Shown: positions 43,240-52,072, numbered from the stretch's first letter. The stretch is DNA of 64,000 nucleotides from CAYOHP01 sp964403795 [NCBI: uncultured bacterium] (GCA_964403795.1 CAYOHP010000019.1:1-64000), one strand, 5' to 3'. Translations and numbers: made by a program. The notes: generated from the letters alone by a model not told the origin.

Positions 43240-44331
43240 ATGGAAGCGAAACCCGCGGCCCGCAGGCTCTATTGCATGGACCTCGGCACCGGGACCCTCG
43301 ACGTCCTGTTGCGCGACCCGGAGAAGCTGCCCGAGAACCAGACCCGTTTCGTGGCTCCCTCCCCGGCCCTCACCCACATGAAGCAGGTCGAGTTCCACGC
43401 CGGGGCCAAGACGCTCTGGGTCGACGGCTGGATCGTGGGAGGCGGACCCTTCGCCAAGGCGCTCAAGGAGCGCGCCAAGGACAAGCGCACCGTGCTCTCG
43501 ACCCGCTGCAGCGCCATCGTCAAGAACGACCCCGGGGTGGTCAAGGCGGCGGGGATCGAGATCTCCGACGAGTGTCCCGACGGCGCCGCGGTACTCCATG
43601 CCGACGAGCTGCGGCTCGACGACCACCGGAAGATCCTCGCCATGCTCGGGGAGGACCCTCCCGAGGGGTACGCGATCGCGGTCCAGGACCACGGCGGCTC
43701 CGACGACGGCCTGCCCGACCGGGTCCACCGCTTCTCCGAGTTCCGGCGCCAGCTCCAGGGCTCGCCCCGGCTCGAGGACTTCGCCTTCTGCCGGGGCGAG
43801 GTGCCGGCCACCTTCCGCCGACTCTCCACCTCCGCCCACTACCTCGAGGCCCACGGCGACGGGCAGCCATGGATCGTGATGGACACGGTCTTCGCCGGGT
43901 TGCTGGGATGCCTGGCGGCCCGCGACCCCGGGACCGGGACCTGCCTGCTGGTGAACATCGGGAACAGCCACGTGACCGCGGCACTGGTCCGCCAGGGGCA
44001 TGTGCTCGGGTTGTTCGAGCACCACACCCGGGTCCTCAAGAAGGACCCCGACGGGTTGCTGATCGACCGGCTGGCCGGTTTCTGTCGGGGGGTCCTCACC
44101 GAGGACGGGGTGAGGGCCGACGGGGGCTGCGGGGTCTGGTACCGGGCCGCCGGGACGACCCACGGGGTCGACGAGGTGCGGTGTTCAGGACCGAGGCGCA
44201 GCCTGCTCGCCGGGCGGCGCTTCCCGTGGGGCACGGTGGCGGAGGCCGCCTTCCAGGACGTCGACGCCATGATGGTGGGCCCGCTGGGGCTGGCCAGGGC
44301 CTTCGACTACCGCCACGGCGGTCCCGGGTGA
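43240..44331 (+). CDS. DUF1786 family protein
   Basis: 363 residues. The N terminus LYCMDLGTGTLDVLLRD and ENQTRFVAPSPALTHMK match the DUF1786 family, best known from archaea and sometimes mislabelled as pyruvate formate-lyase activase. VDGWIVGGGPFAKAL, KAAGIEISDECP, LLVNIGNSHVTAALV and GPLGLARAFDY are also typical. The Gly-rich DLGTGT and NIGNSH segments look like the phosphate loops of an ASKHA (actin/hexokinase) fold, so nucleotide binding is plausible. It opens a six-gene operon whose genes overlap or nearly touch; its own TGA overlaps the kynA start. Its job in tryptophan breakdown is unknown. Confidence 0.8.
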   Translation: MEAKPAARRLYCMDLGTGTLDVLLRDPEKLPENQTRFVAPSPALTHMKQVEFHAGAKTLWVDGWIVGGGPFAKALKERAKDKRTVLSTRCSAIVKNDPGVVKAAGIEISDECPDGAAVLHADELRLDDHRKILAMLGEDPPEGYAIAVQDHGGSDDGLPDRVHRFSEFRRQLQGSPRLEDFAFCRGEVPATFRRLSTSAHYLEAHGDGQPWIVMDTVFAGLLGCLAARDPGTGTCLLVNIGNSHVTAALVRQGHVLGLFEHHTRVLKKDPDGLLIDRLAGFCRGVLTEDGVRADGGCGVWYRAAGTTHGVDEVRCSGPRRSLLAGRRFPWGTVAEAAFQDVDAMMVGPLGLARAFDYRHGGPG

Positions 44332-45191
44332 GCCGCCCCGAGCGCGGTCCGGATCGCCGGGGGCCCGACTACGAGGGCCTGAAGCTCGAGGAACTGAACT
44401 ACGGCTCCTACCTCAAGGTCGAGGAACTCCTGTCGCTGCAGCGCGAGATCTCGGATCCGCCCCACCACGACGAGATGTTCTTCCTGATCATCCACCAGGC
44501 GGCCGAGCTCTGGTTCAAGCTCATCCTCCACGAGACCGGGACCCTGGTCGACTCCCTCCGCCAGGGCTCGGTTTCCCGGGGGCTCAAGGCGTTGAAGCGC
44601 ATCACCGCCACCATGGAGCTCCAGGTCCGGCAGATCCAGCTGCTCTCGACGCTCACCCCGGTCGAGTTCGCGGGGTTCCGCGACCTGCTCAAGCCCGCCA
44701 GCGGATTCCAGAGCGTCCAGTTCCGGAAGATCGAGTTCCTCTTCGGCGTGCGGGACCGCTTCTTCCTCCAGTTCTTCGCCCGCTTCCCCGAGGCCAAGGC
44801 CGAACTCGAGGCGATCCTGCATGCGCCCTCGGTCTACGACGAGTTCCTGAAGGCCCTGGCGGCGGCGGGGAAACCGGTGCCTCCCCGGTTGCTGGGTCGC
44901 GATCCCTCCGAGCCGCGGACCACCGACCCCGACCTGGTGCGCTGCCTGCAGGAGATCTACGAGAACCCCGGCGACGATTACCACTGGGTGCTCCTGTGCG
45001 AGGCGATGATCGACCTCGACGCCCAGTACCTGCTGTGGAAGTCGACCCACGTCGTGCAGGTGGGCCGCACCATCGGCCACAAGACCGGCACCGGCGGCAG
45101 CGCCGGCTACGACTTCCTGCGGTCGCGGCTCGAGCTCCGCTTCTTCCCCGAACTCTGGGAAGTCCGCAACCGGATCGGAGGCGCACCATGA
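44328..45191 (+). CDS. kynA: Tryptophan 2,3-dioxygenase
   Basis: 287 residues, the normal length for bacterial TDO. Substrate-site His56 is in FFLIIHQAAELWFKLILHE, with NYGSYLKVEELLSLQ before it; the heme ligand is the His in LLWKSTHVVQVGRTIGHK, followed by the TGTGGSAGYDFL loop that binds the tryptophan carboxylate and amine. ALHAP-like helices and FRDLLKPASGFQSVQFR complete the fold. It opens the indole ring of tryptophan to N-formylkynurenine. The GTG start overlaps the DUF1786 stop and its stop overlaps the SDR start (ATGA). Confidence 0.96.
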   Translation: MSRPERGPDRRGPDYEGLKLEELNYGSYLKVEELLSLQREISDPPHHDEMFFLIIHQAAELWFKLILHETGTLVDSLRQGSVSRGLKALKRITATMELQVRQIQLLSTLTPVEFAGFRDLLKPASGFQSVQFRKIEFLFGVRDRFFLQFFARFPEAKAELEAILHAPSVYDEFLKALAAAGKPVPPRLLGRDPSEPRTTDPDLVRCLQEIYENPGDDYHWVLLCEAMIDLDAQYLLWKSTHVVQVGRTIGHKTGTGGSAGYDFLRSRLELRFFPELWEVRNRIGGAP

Positions 45192-45973
45192 AGGACCTGA
45201 CCCTGACCGGCAAGCGGGCCCTGGTCTGCGGAGCGAGCCGAGGCATCGGCCGGGCCGCGGCCCTGGCCCTGGCCCGCCGGGGCGCCTCGGTGCTCTGCCT
45301 GGCGCGGGACCGGGAACGCCTGGACGCCCTGGTGGCGGAACTGCCAGGGCCCGGGAAGCACGAGGCGTGGGTCGGGGACATGACCGACCCGGGCGGGTTG
45401 GCGGCGGTGGCCGACCGGATCCTGGCGGCCCACGGGTCGATCCACGTGCTGGTCCACAACACCGGCGGCCCGCCGCCCGGACCCCTGCTCGAGGCCGGCG
45501 CCGGGGACCTGACCGCGGCCTTCACCGCCCACCTGCTCTCGCTCTCGGTGCTGGCCCGGAAGTTCCTCCCCGGGATGCAGGCCGAGGGCTTCGGCCGGAT
45601 CGTGAACGTGATCTCCACCTCGGTGAAGATGCCGATCCCGGGGCTCGGGGTGTCGAACACCATCCGGGGCGCGGTGGCGAGCTTCGCCAAGACCCTCTCG
45701 CTCGAGTGCGCGGCCGGCGGGGTGACAGTGAACAACGTGCTGCCCGGGTTCACCGAGACCGACCGCCTGACCGCCCTGGTCGACGGCATGGCGCGCCGGC
45801 GAGGCGTCGCCCGGGAGGAGATCGAGACCGAGCTCCGGGCCACGGTGCCCGCAGGCCGCTTCGGACGCCCGGAGGAAGTGGCGGCGGTGATCGCCTTCCT
45901 GGCCTCGCCCGAGGCCGGATACGTCAACGGCGTGAGCATCCCGGTCGACGGCGGCCGCACGGGGGCGCTGTGA
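45188..45973 (+). CDS. Atypical short-chain dehydrogenase without the YxxxK pair
   Basis: 261 residues. NAD(P) motif CGASRGIG at ~14-21 and HNTGGPP in place of NNAG are present, as is the C-terminal YVNGVSIPVDGGRTG. The catalytic Tyr and Lys are not: the segment after the Ser is VKMPIPGLGVSNTIRGAV, where normal SDRs have YxxSK. This LxxSNxxR form is a recurring subgroup of FabG-like SDRs, so it is not a decayed gene. The reaction is unknown; in this operon it could handle an aldehyde or enamine intermediate. Starts in ATGA overlap with kynA and ends in GTGA overlap with the LLM gene. Confidence 0.88.
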   Translation: MKDLTLTGKRALVCGASRGIGRAAALALARRGASVLCLARDRERLDALVAELPGPGKHEAWVGDMTDPGGLAAVADRILAAHGSIHVLVHNTGGPPPGPLLEAGAGDLTAAFTAHLLSLSVLARKFLPGMQAEGFGRIVNVISTSVKMPIPGLGVSNTIRGAVASFAKTLSLECAAGGVTVNNVLPGFTETDRLTALVDGMARRRGVAREEIETELRATVPAGRFGRPEEVAAVIAFLASPEAGYVNGVSIPVDGGRTGAL

Positions 45974-47169
45974 GGTTCGACGTCTTCTTCTCGATCTGCC
46001 AGACGCCGGTCGACGGGTACATGCCCGACGAGCGCACCATGCTGCGGAACTTCCTCGACCAGGCGAAGCTCGCCGACGCGCTCGGCTTCGGGACCGCCTG
46101 GATCGCCGAGACCCACCTCTCCTGCCAGGTGCAGAAGCGCAATCCCGGAGCGGTGATCCCCCACTTCCAGGGCGAGATCGGGCTGAACACCGACGTCCTC
46201 CAGGTGGCGCACCACCTCTTCGCCCGCACCCGGCGGATCGAGGTCGGCTCGGCGATCCGGAACATCCTCTGCAACGGGGGGCCGCTCGCCCACGCCGAGG
46301 CGGTGCGCACCTTCCTCTCGATCCACGGGCTCGAGGAGGGCGAGGCCCGGCGCCTCCACCTGGGGTTCGCCTCGGGGCGCTTCCCCTTCTCCAACGTGCC
46401 CTACGGGATCCGGCCCCGGACCCCGGTCGAGCTGGCGGCCTGGCCGGCGCTCCGCGGCATGGTGTTCCGCCAGGCCACCGAGATCTTCCTGCGCGCGCTG
46501 CGCGGCGACGTGTTCTCGTCCGACGAGGTGGCCCCGATCGAGCTGGACCGTTCGTGCTTCCGCTCCGACGCCGACTGGGCCAGGGTCCTGGACGCCCACG
46601 GCACCAGCGTGGAGAGGATCGCGGTCGAGCCGTTCTGGCGCTTCCCCCTGGTAGGGGTCATCCCCTTCGAGGCACCTCTCGACCTGCTGCGCCTGGTGAT
46701 CGGCTGCCATGACGCGCCCGGCCAGGCCTGGGCCAACCGTTTCATGCCCTGCGGGGTCTTCAACCTCTCGATCACCCCGGGCGATCAGATCGAAGCCACC
46801 CACCAGCGCATGCGCCGCGACTTCCACCCTGCCGGCGGCGGCTGGAAGCGGGAGTACATGCCGCGCACCGTGCTGGTGTTCCTGGACGACGACCCCGAGG
46901 TCGCCCGGGCCAAGGCCGAGGCCACGATCGGCGTCTACTGGCAGGCGGTGGAAGGCACCCTCGATCCCGCCAAGATCGAGAACGCGGTCTCCAACGCCCT
47001 GGTGGGGACCCCGGCCGAGGTGGTCGCCGAGGCCCGTCGCCGCTTCGACCCCGGCGACCGGCTCATGCTCTGGTTCGACTTCTGCGACCACGACAACGAG
47101 GCCGTGAAGCGGGCCATGCGCCGCTTCATGGAAGAGGTCGCGCCCGAGCTCCCCGGCGGGGTGGGATGA
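45970..47169 (+). CDS. Luciferase-like (LLM class) flavin-dependent monooxygenase
   Basis: 399 residues of the bacterial luciferase-like TIM-barrel family, which uses reduced FMN from a separate reductase. Typical features: RFDVFFSICQTPVDGY at strand 1, AKLADALGFGTAWIAETHLS, TRRIEVGSAIRNILCNGGPL, LHLGFASGRFPFSNVPYG, and a C-terminal AEVVAEARRRF. Type II Baeyer-Villiger monooxygenases belong to this superfamily. Its place between tryptophan dioxygenase and kynurenine formamidase suggests that an early tryptophan metabolite, possibly kynurenine, is oxidised. The family is broad, so substrate and reaction are inferred. The GTG overlaps the SDR stop. Confidence 0.88.
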   Translation: MRFDVFFSICQTPVDGYMPDERTMLRNFLDQAKLADALGFGTAWIAETHLSCQVQKRNPGAVIPHFQGEIGLNTDVLQVAHHLFARTRRIEVGSAIRNILCNGGPLAHAEAVRTFLSIHGLEEGEARRLHLGFASGRFPFSNVPYGIRPRTPVELAAWPALRGMVFRQATEIFLRALRGDVFSSDEVAPIELDRSCFRSDADWARVLDAHGTSVERIAVEPFWRFPLVGVIPFEAPLDLLRLVIGCHDAPGQAWANRFMPCGVFNLSITPGDQIEATHQRMRRDFHPAGGGWKREYMPRTVLVFLDDDPEVARAKAEATIGVYWQAVEGTLDPAKIENAVSNALVGTPAEVVAEARRRFDPGDRLMLWFDFCDHDNEAVKRAMRRFMEEVAPELPGGVG

Positions 47170-47172
47170 GGC

Positions 47173-49152
47173 ATGGAGAAGCTGCAGAACCTGATCGGTA
47201 GCCGTCGTCGCGACCCTTCGACCGGAAGGTGGCTGGAGCGGCGCGAGCCCGCCACCGGCATCCCATGGCTCCTGGTCCCGGACTCGGGCGCCGAGGACGT
47301 GGCCGCGGCGGTGGCCGAGGCGCGGGCGGCGTTCCCGGGATGGTCGGCGACCCCCGTGGTCGAGCGGGCCCGGATCCTGGAGCGGATCGCCGACGGGATC
47401 CGGGGAAGGGCCGAGGAGTTGGCCCGGATCGAGAGCCGCGACCAGGGGAAGCCCGTGGCCCTGGCCCGCAGCGTCGACATCCCCAGGGCCGAGGAGAACT
47501 TCCGTTTCTTCGCCCGGGCCGTGCTCCAGCACGAGGACCGGGCCACCCGCCAGGAGCCCGGTTTCCTGAACTACGTCCACCGGTCGCCGGTGGGCGTGGC
47601 GGGGCTGATCTCGCCCTGGAACCTTCCTCTCTATCTCCTCACCTGGAAGCTGGCTCCGGCGCTGGCCGCCGGCAACACCTGCGTGGCCAAGCCCTCGGAG
47701 CTGACCTCGGCGACCGCCTCGGTGCTGGGAGAGATCCTGGCGGGATCGGGACTCCCGCCCGGGACGGTGAACCTGGTCTTCGGCACCGGGCCGGGGGCGG
47801 GCGAGCCGCTGGTGGCGCACCCCGACGTGCCGCTCGTCTCCTTCACCGGGGGGACTGCCACCGGGGCCCGGATCGCGGCGGTGGCGGCCCCGATGTTCAA
47901 GAAGCTCTCGCTCGAACTGGGCGGCAAGAACCCGAACCTGGTCTTCGCCGACGCCGACCTCGAGGCGGCGGTCGCCACCTCGGTGCGGGCGGCCTTCACC
48001 AACCAGGGCGAGATCTGCCTGTGCGGGTCCCGGATCCTGGTCGAAGCCAGTCTCTACCCGCGCTTCGTGGAGGCCTTCGTGGCCCGGACCCGGGCGCTGC
48101 GGGTGGGCGACCCGCGGGATGCTGCGAGCGACCTCGGAGCGCTGGTCTCGGCGGAGCACCGGGCCAAGGTCGAGGGCTACCTCGAGCTGGCCCGCTCGGA
48201 GGGCGGCAGGATCGAGTGCGGCGGGGTCCGGCCGAAGCTGGCTGCGCCCTTCGACGGGGGCTTCTTCCTGGAGCCTGCCGTGGTCACCGGACTGGCTCCC
48301 GGCTGCCGCGTCATGCAGGAGGAGATCTTCGGCCCGGTGGTCACGATCTCGCCCTTCGAGGACGAAGAGGAAGCCCTGGCGATCGCCAACGGGACCCGCT
48401 ACGGCCTGTCGGCGAGCGTCTGGACCCGCGACCTGGGTCGGGCCCACCGGTTGGCCGAGCGGCTCCAGGTCGGCACGGTCTGGGTCAACACCTGGATGCA
48501 GAGGGATCTGCGCATGCCCTTCGGGGGCGTGAAGCAATCGGGGCTGGGGCGGGAAGGCGGGGAGTACTCCCTCGAGTTCTTCACCGAGGCCCGCACCGTG
48601 TGCATCGGCTGGGGCGCCGCGGGCCCCGGGAAGCCGGGCGTGCCGGCGGCTCCTCCCGATCCTCCGCCCCGGCTCGCCGGTGCCCCTCCCCCTCCCCGAC
48701 CCGATCCGGGTGCGACCCGGCCCTATCCCGGGGCGGTCGAGAGCAGCCGCGCCCCCGAGCCGGTGGGCCCCTACCCCCATGCCCGCCGGGAGGGCGACTT
48801 CCTCTTCCTCTCCGGCCTGGGACCGCGCCAGCGTGGCAGCAAGGAGATCCCGGGGGTGACCCTGGGTCCCGACGGGCGGGCCATCGCCCATGACATCGAG
48901 ATCCAGACCCGGTCGGTGCTCGCCAACGTAGCCACGGTGCTCGAGGAGGCGGGGAGCTCGCTTGCCGAGATCGTGGACGTGCAGGTCTTCCTGGTCGACA
49001 TGGAGAAGCACTTCGCCCGCTTCAACGAGGTCTACCGGGAGATCCTCGGGGCGGTGCGGCCGACCCGTACCACCATCGGGGTGACGGCGTTGCCGACGCC
49101 CATCGCGGTCGAGCTCAAGGTGGTGGCGCGAGCGCCCCGGGGCCCGGCGTGA
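47173..49152 (+). CDS. 2-aminomuconate semialdehyde dehydrogenase fused to RidA-type 2-aminomuconate deaminase
   Basis: 659 residues in one frame. Residues ~5-486 are an aldehyde dehydrogenase of the ALDH8/AMSDH group: Asn150 in SPWNLPLY, Lys173 in AKPSE, Glu248 in LELGGK, and catalytic Cys282 in NQGEICLCGSR. A Pro-rich linker (~487-525) joins it to a RidA domain (~526-659): PVGPYPHARREGDFLFLSGL, VLEEAGSSLAEIVDVQVFL, YREIL then RPTRTTIGVTALPTP with the Arg and Thr of the RidA site. The two would turn 2-aminomuconate semialdehyde into 2-aminomuconate and then 2-oxo-3-hexenedioate plus ammonia, normally the work of separate proteins such as AmnC and AmnD. ATG at 47173, three bases after the previous stop. 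Confidence 0.9.
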   Translation: MEKLQNLIGSRRRDPSTGRWLERREPATGIPWLLVPDSGAEDVAAAVAEARAAFPGWSATPVVERARILERIADGIRGRAEELARIESRDQGKPVALARSVDIPRAEENFRFFARAVLQHEDRATRQEPGFLNYVHRSPVGVAGLISPWNLPLYLLTWKLAPALAAGNTCVAKPSELTSATASVLGEILAGSGLPPGTVNLVFGTGPGAGEPLVAHPDVPLVSFTGGTATGARIAAVAAPMFKKLSLELGGKNPNLVFADADLEAAVATSVRAAFTNQGEICLCGSRILVEASLYPRFVEAFVARTRALRVGDPRDAASDLGALVSAEHRAKVEGYLELARSEGGRIECGGVRPKLAAPFDGGFFLEPAVVTGLAPGCRVMQEEIFGPVVTISPFEDEEEALAIANGTRYGLSASVWTRDLGRAHRLAERLQVGTVWVNTWMQRDLRMPFGGVKQSGLGREGGEYSLEFFTEARTVCIGWGAAGPGKPGVPAAPPDPPPRLAGAPPPPRPDPGATRPYPGAVESSRAPEPVGPYPHARREGDFLFLSGLGPRQRGSKEIPGVTLGPDGRAIAHDIEIQTRSVLANVATVLEEAGSSLAEIVDVQVFLVDMEKHFARFNEVYREILGAVRPTRTTIGVTALPTPIAVELKVVARAPRGPA

Positions 49153-49799
49153 GTCCGCGCCCCAGGGTCCTCGACATCTCGCCGCTGGTCACCGAGAGGA
49201 TCGCGGTCTTCCCCGGGGACACGAGCTACCGCCGCCAAGTGGCCATGGACTGGGACCACGGCCACCACCTCGAGGTGAGCTCGATCGTCTCGACGGTCCA
49301 CCTCGGCGCCCACGCCGATGCCCCGGTCCACTATCACCGGGAAGGACGGGACATGGCCTCGATGCCGCTCCATCCCTATCTGGGTGCGGCCGAGGTGTTC
49401 CGGGTCGCACTCGATTCGCCTCGCCCGATCCGGGTGGAGGACTTCGCCGGTGGCGTGCCGTCCACGCCTCGGGTCCTCCTCGCCACCGGGACCTTCCCGG
49501 ATCCGGATGCGTGGCGGGACGACTTCGCCAGCCTGGCCCCCGGCACCGTCGACTGGCTCGCCGACCACGGCGTGGTGCTGGTGGGCATCGACACGCCCAG
49601 CGTGGACCCCGCCGACTCCAAGGAACTCCCCGCCCACCAGCGCCTCTTCGCCCGGGGCGTCGTCAATCTCGAGGGCCTGGTGCTCGACGGCGTGGCGCCC
49701 GGACGCTACACCCTGGTGGCGCTGCCGCTGCGCCTGGCCGGGGCCGACGGCTCGCCGGTCCGGGCGGTGCTGGTCGACGGCGATCCCTCCCGGCTCTGA
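49149..49799 (+). CDS. kynB: Kynurenine formamidase
   Basis: 216 residues of the KynB cyclase-like family, a zinc hydrolase. The metal motif HxxxHxDxPxH is complete: His51, His55, Asp57 and His61 in VHLGAHADAPVHYH. DISPLVTERIAVFPGDTSY at the start and VLVGIDTPSVDPADSKELPA later (the GIDTPS motif) are typical. It hydrolyses N-formylkynurenine, made by the dioxygenase of the same operon, to kynurenine and formate. GTG overlaps the preceding stop (GTGA). Last gene of the operon. Confidence 0.95.
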   Translation: MSPRPRVLDISPLVTERIAVFPGDTSYRRQVAMDWDHGHHLEVSSIVSTVHLGAHADAPVHYHREGRDMASMPLHPYLGAAEVFRVALDSPRPIRVEDFAGGVPSTPRVLLATGTFPDPDAWRDDFASLAPGTVDWLADHGVVLVGIDTPSVDPADSKELPAHQRLFARGVVNLEGLVLDGVAPGRYTLVALPLRLAGADGSPVRAVLVDGDPSRL

Positions 49800-49826
49800 C
49801 CCGGGGAGAGGTTCACGGTCTCTGAC

Positions 49827-49832
49827 TACACT
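49827..49832 (+). promoter_or_regulatory. Putative -10 box (TACACT) of the kinase gene, leaderless
   Basis: TACACT ends 8 nt before ATG 49841 in the 41-bp gap after kynB. No -35 match is seen at 16-18 bp. Confidence 0.38.
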
Positions 49833-49840
49833 GTGGCGTG

Positions 49841-52072
49841 ATGGACCTCCCTCCCCTGGCGGAGCGCTACCGGCCCGTCCGCGAGCTCGGACGCGGCGGC
49901 TTCGGCTGCGTGGTGCTGGCCGAGGACACCGTGCTCGGGCGGCAGGTGGCGGTGAAGCTGCTCGACGCCCCGGTCGGGGAAGTCGTGTGGCGGGAGCGCT
50001 TCGAACGGGAGGCCCGGCTCACCGCCTCGATCGTCCATCCCCATGTGGTGCGGGTCCTCGACCACGGGATCGGACCCGAGTCCCGCCCCTTCATCACCTA
50101 CGAGCTGCTGGAGGGCCGGTCGCTCGCCGAGCAGCCCCCGGGCGCCCCCGAGGACACCGCCCTGGGCTGGGCCCGGCAGCTCGCCGAGGCGCTCTCGGCA
50201 ATCCATGCCGCGGGCATCGTGCACCGCGACATGAAGCCCGGCAACGTGCTGCTCCGGCCCGACGGGACGGTGGTGGTCGTCGACTTCGGGATCAGCCGGG
50301 GGAGCGAGGACAAGACCCTCACCATGGCCGGGGTGATCCTGGGGACGCCCGCCTTCCTGTCGCCGGAGGTCTGGCTGGGCGAGCCGGCAGGCCCGTCCTC
50401 GGACCAGTTCGCTCTGGCCGCCACGCTCGTCATGGTGCTCGCCGGCGAGAGCGTCTACGGCAGCGAGGACCCCTACGAGATCACCTTCCAGGTGACCAAG
50501 GGAAGGCCTCCCCGCCTTCCCGTGGGGTTCGAGAGCGAGTATCCGCGCCTGGCGCCGGTGCTCGCCCGGGGCCTGGCGGATCGGCCCGCCGGGCGCTTCC
50601 CCTCGGTCGGCGACTGGCTGGCGGCCCTTCCGTCCCCGGGACCCGGCCCCACTCCCGACCCCGAGTCCGCGCTCCCTGCCCACCCGACCCTGCCCTTGGG
50701 TCCGGGGGGTCCGTCCCAGCCCTCGGCCGGGGACACCTCGATGGTGGCCGCCCCCTGGCGGTCCTCGCGGTTGCCGCCCCGGAGGGGGGCCGCACCCGAC
50801 ACCTCGGCCGGGGAGACCAGCCGGATCGGGGTGGGGGTACGACCGCCACCGGCGACGCCGGTTCGTGGCGGCCGCCGGGCTGCCGGGTTCGGCCTGGGAC
50901 TGGCGGTGCTGGCCGGAGTCCTCGCCCTGGGCTTCGGCCTCGGACCCGGATCCACGCCCTCGCCGGACCCGACCCGGCCCACCGGTCCCGCCCCGGGCGC
51001 CTCCCCGACCCCCGACCCTGCCGCCCAGGCCGCCCTCGAGAACCAGGCCACCCGCCGGCCCCTGGTCGAGGCCTACCAGGCGGCCGAGGACTGGCGGATC
51101 GAGAAGCTGCTGGAGCAGTCCCCCGGGCGCGACGACCACACCCGCAAGCTCTACGGGGTCTCGCGGCACTTCGCTTCCGAGGCGAGTCAGCGGTACTGGG
51201 AGGGCTACCTCGACAAGCTGGCCACCCGGATCGAGTGGCTCGATTCCCGGAGCCTGCTCCGCTTCGACCCGGGAGAGGTCTACCCCGGCTGGATGCTCGA
51301 GCTCGTCACCCACTTCCTGACCCAGGACTTCCAATTCCTGCGCGCCTGGAAGCGCATGCTGGAGTTCTCGAAGTACGGGCTGGCCCTCCACGCCGCCCTG
51401 GCTTCCGGCGAAGTCGAGGAAGCGCGCCAGGACCTGGTGGCCCGGATCCTCGCCCTCGAGGACGCCACTGCGGCCTTCCTCCGACGGACCGCGGCGGCCC
51501 GGGCCAAGGTGGCACCGGCACTGCACCCCCTGGTCTTCACCCTGATCCCCTTCCACGACCTCGAAGAAACTCCGCGACTGGTCGAGGAGATGACGGCCTG
51601 GGCCCTCCGCACCCGCGAGGCCAATGCCATCGGTCCCCTCTGGATGGTGGTCGCCGGATCCCTGACCTCGGAGCGGTGTCGAGGCCCGATCCGACCACGG
51701 CTCGCCCTGGTTTCGGCCCTGACCCGGGGACTGGCGGCTCGGGTCGGGAACGACGGGCGGTACCTCGGGTACATGGCAGGGAGCCTCGCGACTCCCTGGG
51801 CCCAGCTGGTGGCCAGGCTCCCTTCGGGCTTCGGCGAATCGGATCTCGCCGGCTGGGACGAGTACATCGCCTGGCTGGAGACGATCCCCGGGAACCCGGC
51901 CCTGGATCCCTACTCCGGGATGTACGGCACCGTGCACCGCGCCATCGAGAGCGCCCGGGAGCGTGGCCTCGCCCAGATACCCCTCGCCCTGGCCCGGCTC
52001 GAACGGATGGAGGCGATCCTGCCGCGGTTCCCGCCGAAGCAGCCCACGGCGCCGACTACGCCGTCGCCCTGA
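49841..52072 (+). CDS. Transmembrane Ser/Thr protein kinase (PknB-type)
   Basis: 743 residues. Kinase domain ~10-262: ELGRGGFGCVV, Lys39 in VAVKL, HRDMKPGN at 128-135, DFG at 148-150, and LGTPAFLSPE. A Pro-rich linker precedes one span at ~349-368 (GFGLGLAVLAGVLALGFGL). The outside part of ~370 residues is helical, with W- and R-rich stretches (QRYWEGYLDKLATRIEWLDS, WKRMLEFSKYGLALHAALAS), and ends in a Pro tail. GTG 49838 is just upstream of ATG 49841. It lies between the tryptophan operon and the convergent dioxygenase/asparaginase pair, and might regulate them or simply be a neighbour. Not similar in its outer domain to the kinase at 10025 as far as I can see. Confidence 0.87.
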   Translation: MDLPPLAERYRPVRELGRGGFGCVVLAEDTVLGRQVAVKLLDAPVGEVVWRERFEREARLTASIVHPHVVRVLDHGIGPESRPFITYELLEGRSLAEQPPGAPEDTALGWARQLAEALSAIHAAGIVHRDMKPGNVLLRPDGTVVVVDFGISRGSEDKTLTMAGVILGTPAFLSPEVWLGEPAGPSSDQFALAATLVMVLAGESVYGSEDPYEITFQVTKGRPPRLPVGFESEYPRLAPVLARGLADRPAGRFPSVGDWLAALPSPGPGPTPDPESALPAHPTLPLGPGGPSQPSAGDTSMVAAPWRSSRLPPRRGAAPDTSAGETSRIGVGVRPPPATPVRGGRRAAGFGLGLAVLAGVLALGFGLGPGSTPSPDPTRPTGPAPGASPTPDPAAQAALENQATRRPLVEAYQAAEDWRIEKLLEQSPGRDDHTRKLYGVSRHFASEASQRYWEGYLDKLATRIEWLDSRSLLRFDPGEVYPGWMLELVTHFLTQDFQFLRAWKRMLEFSKYGLALHAALASGEVEEARQDLVARILALEDATAAFLRRTAAARAKVAPALHPLVFTLIPFHDLEETPRLVEEMTAWALRTREANAIGPLWMVVAGSLTSERCRGPIRPRLALVSALTRGLAARVGNDGRYLGYMAGSLATPWAQLVARLPSGFGESDLAGWDEYIAWLETIPGNPALDPYSGMYGTVHRAIESARERGLAQIPLALARLERMEAILPRFPPKQPTAPTTPSP

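Noticed and set aside
45188-45973. SDR as a pseudogene because the catalytic Tyr and Lys are missing
   Set aside because: Frame, codon use and gene overlaps are intact and the LxxSNxxR form is a known recurring subgroup.
44689-49011. A 1440-residue open frame antisense to kynA, the LLM gene and the dehydrogenase
   Set aside because: Low-complexity Gly/Arg/Leu translation with no domain; it mirrors the true genes on the plus strand.
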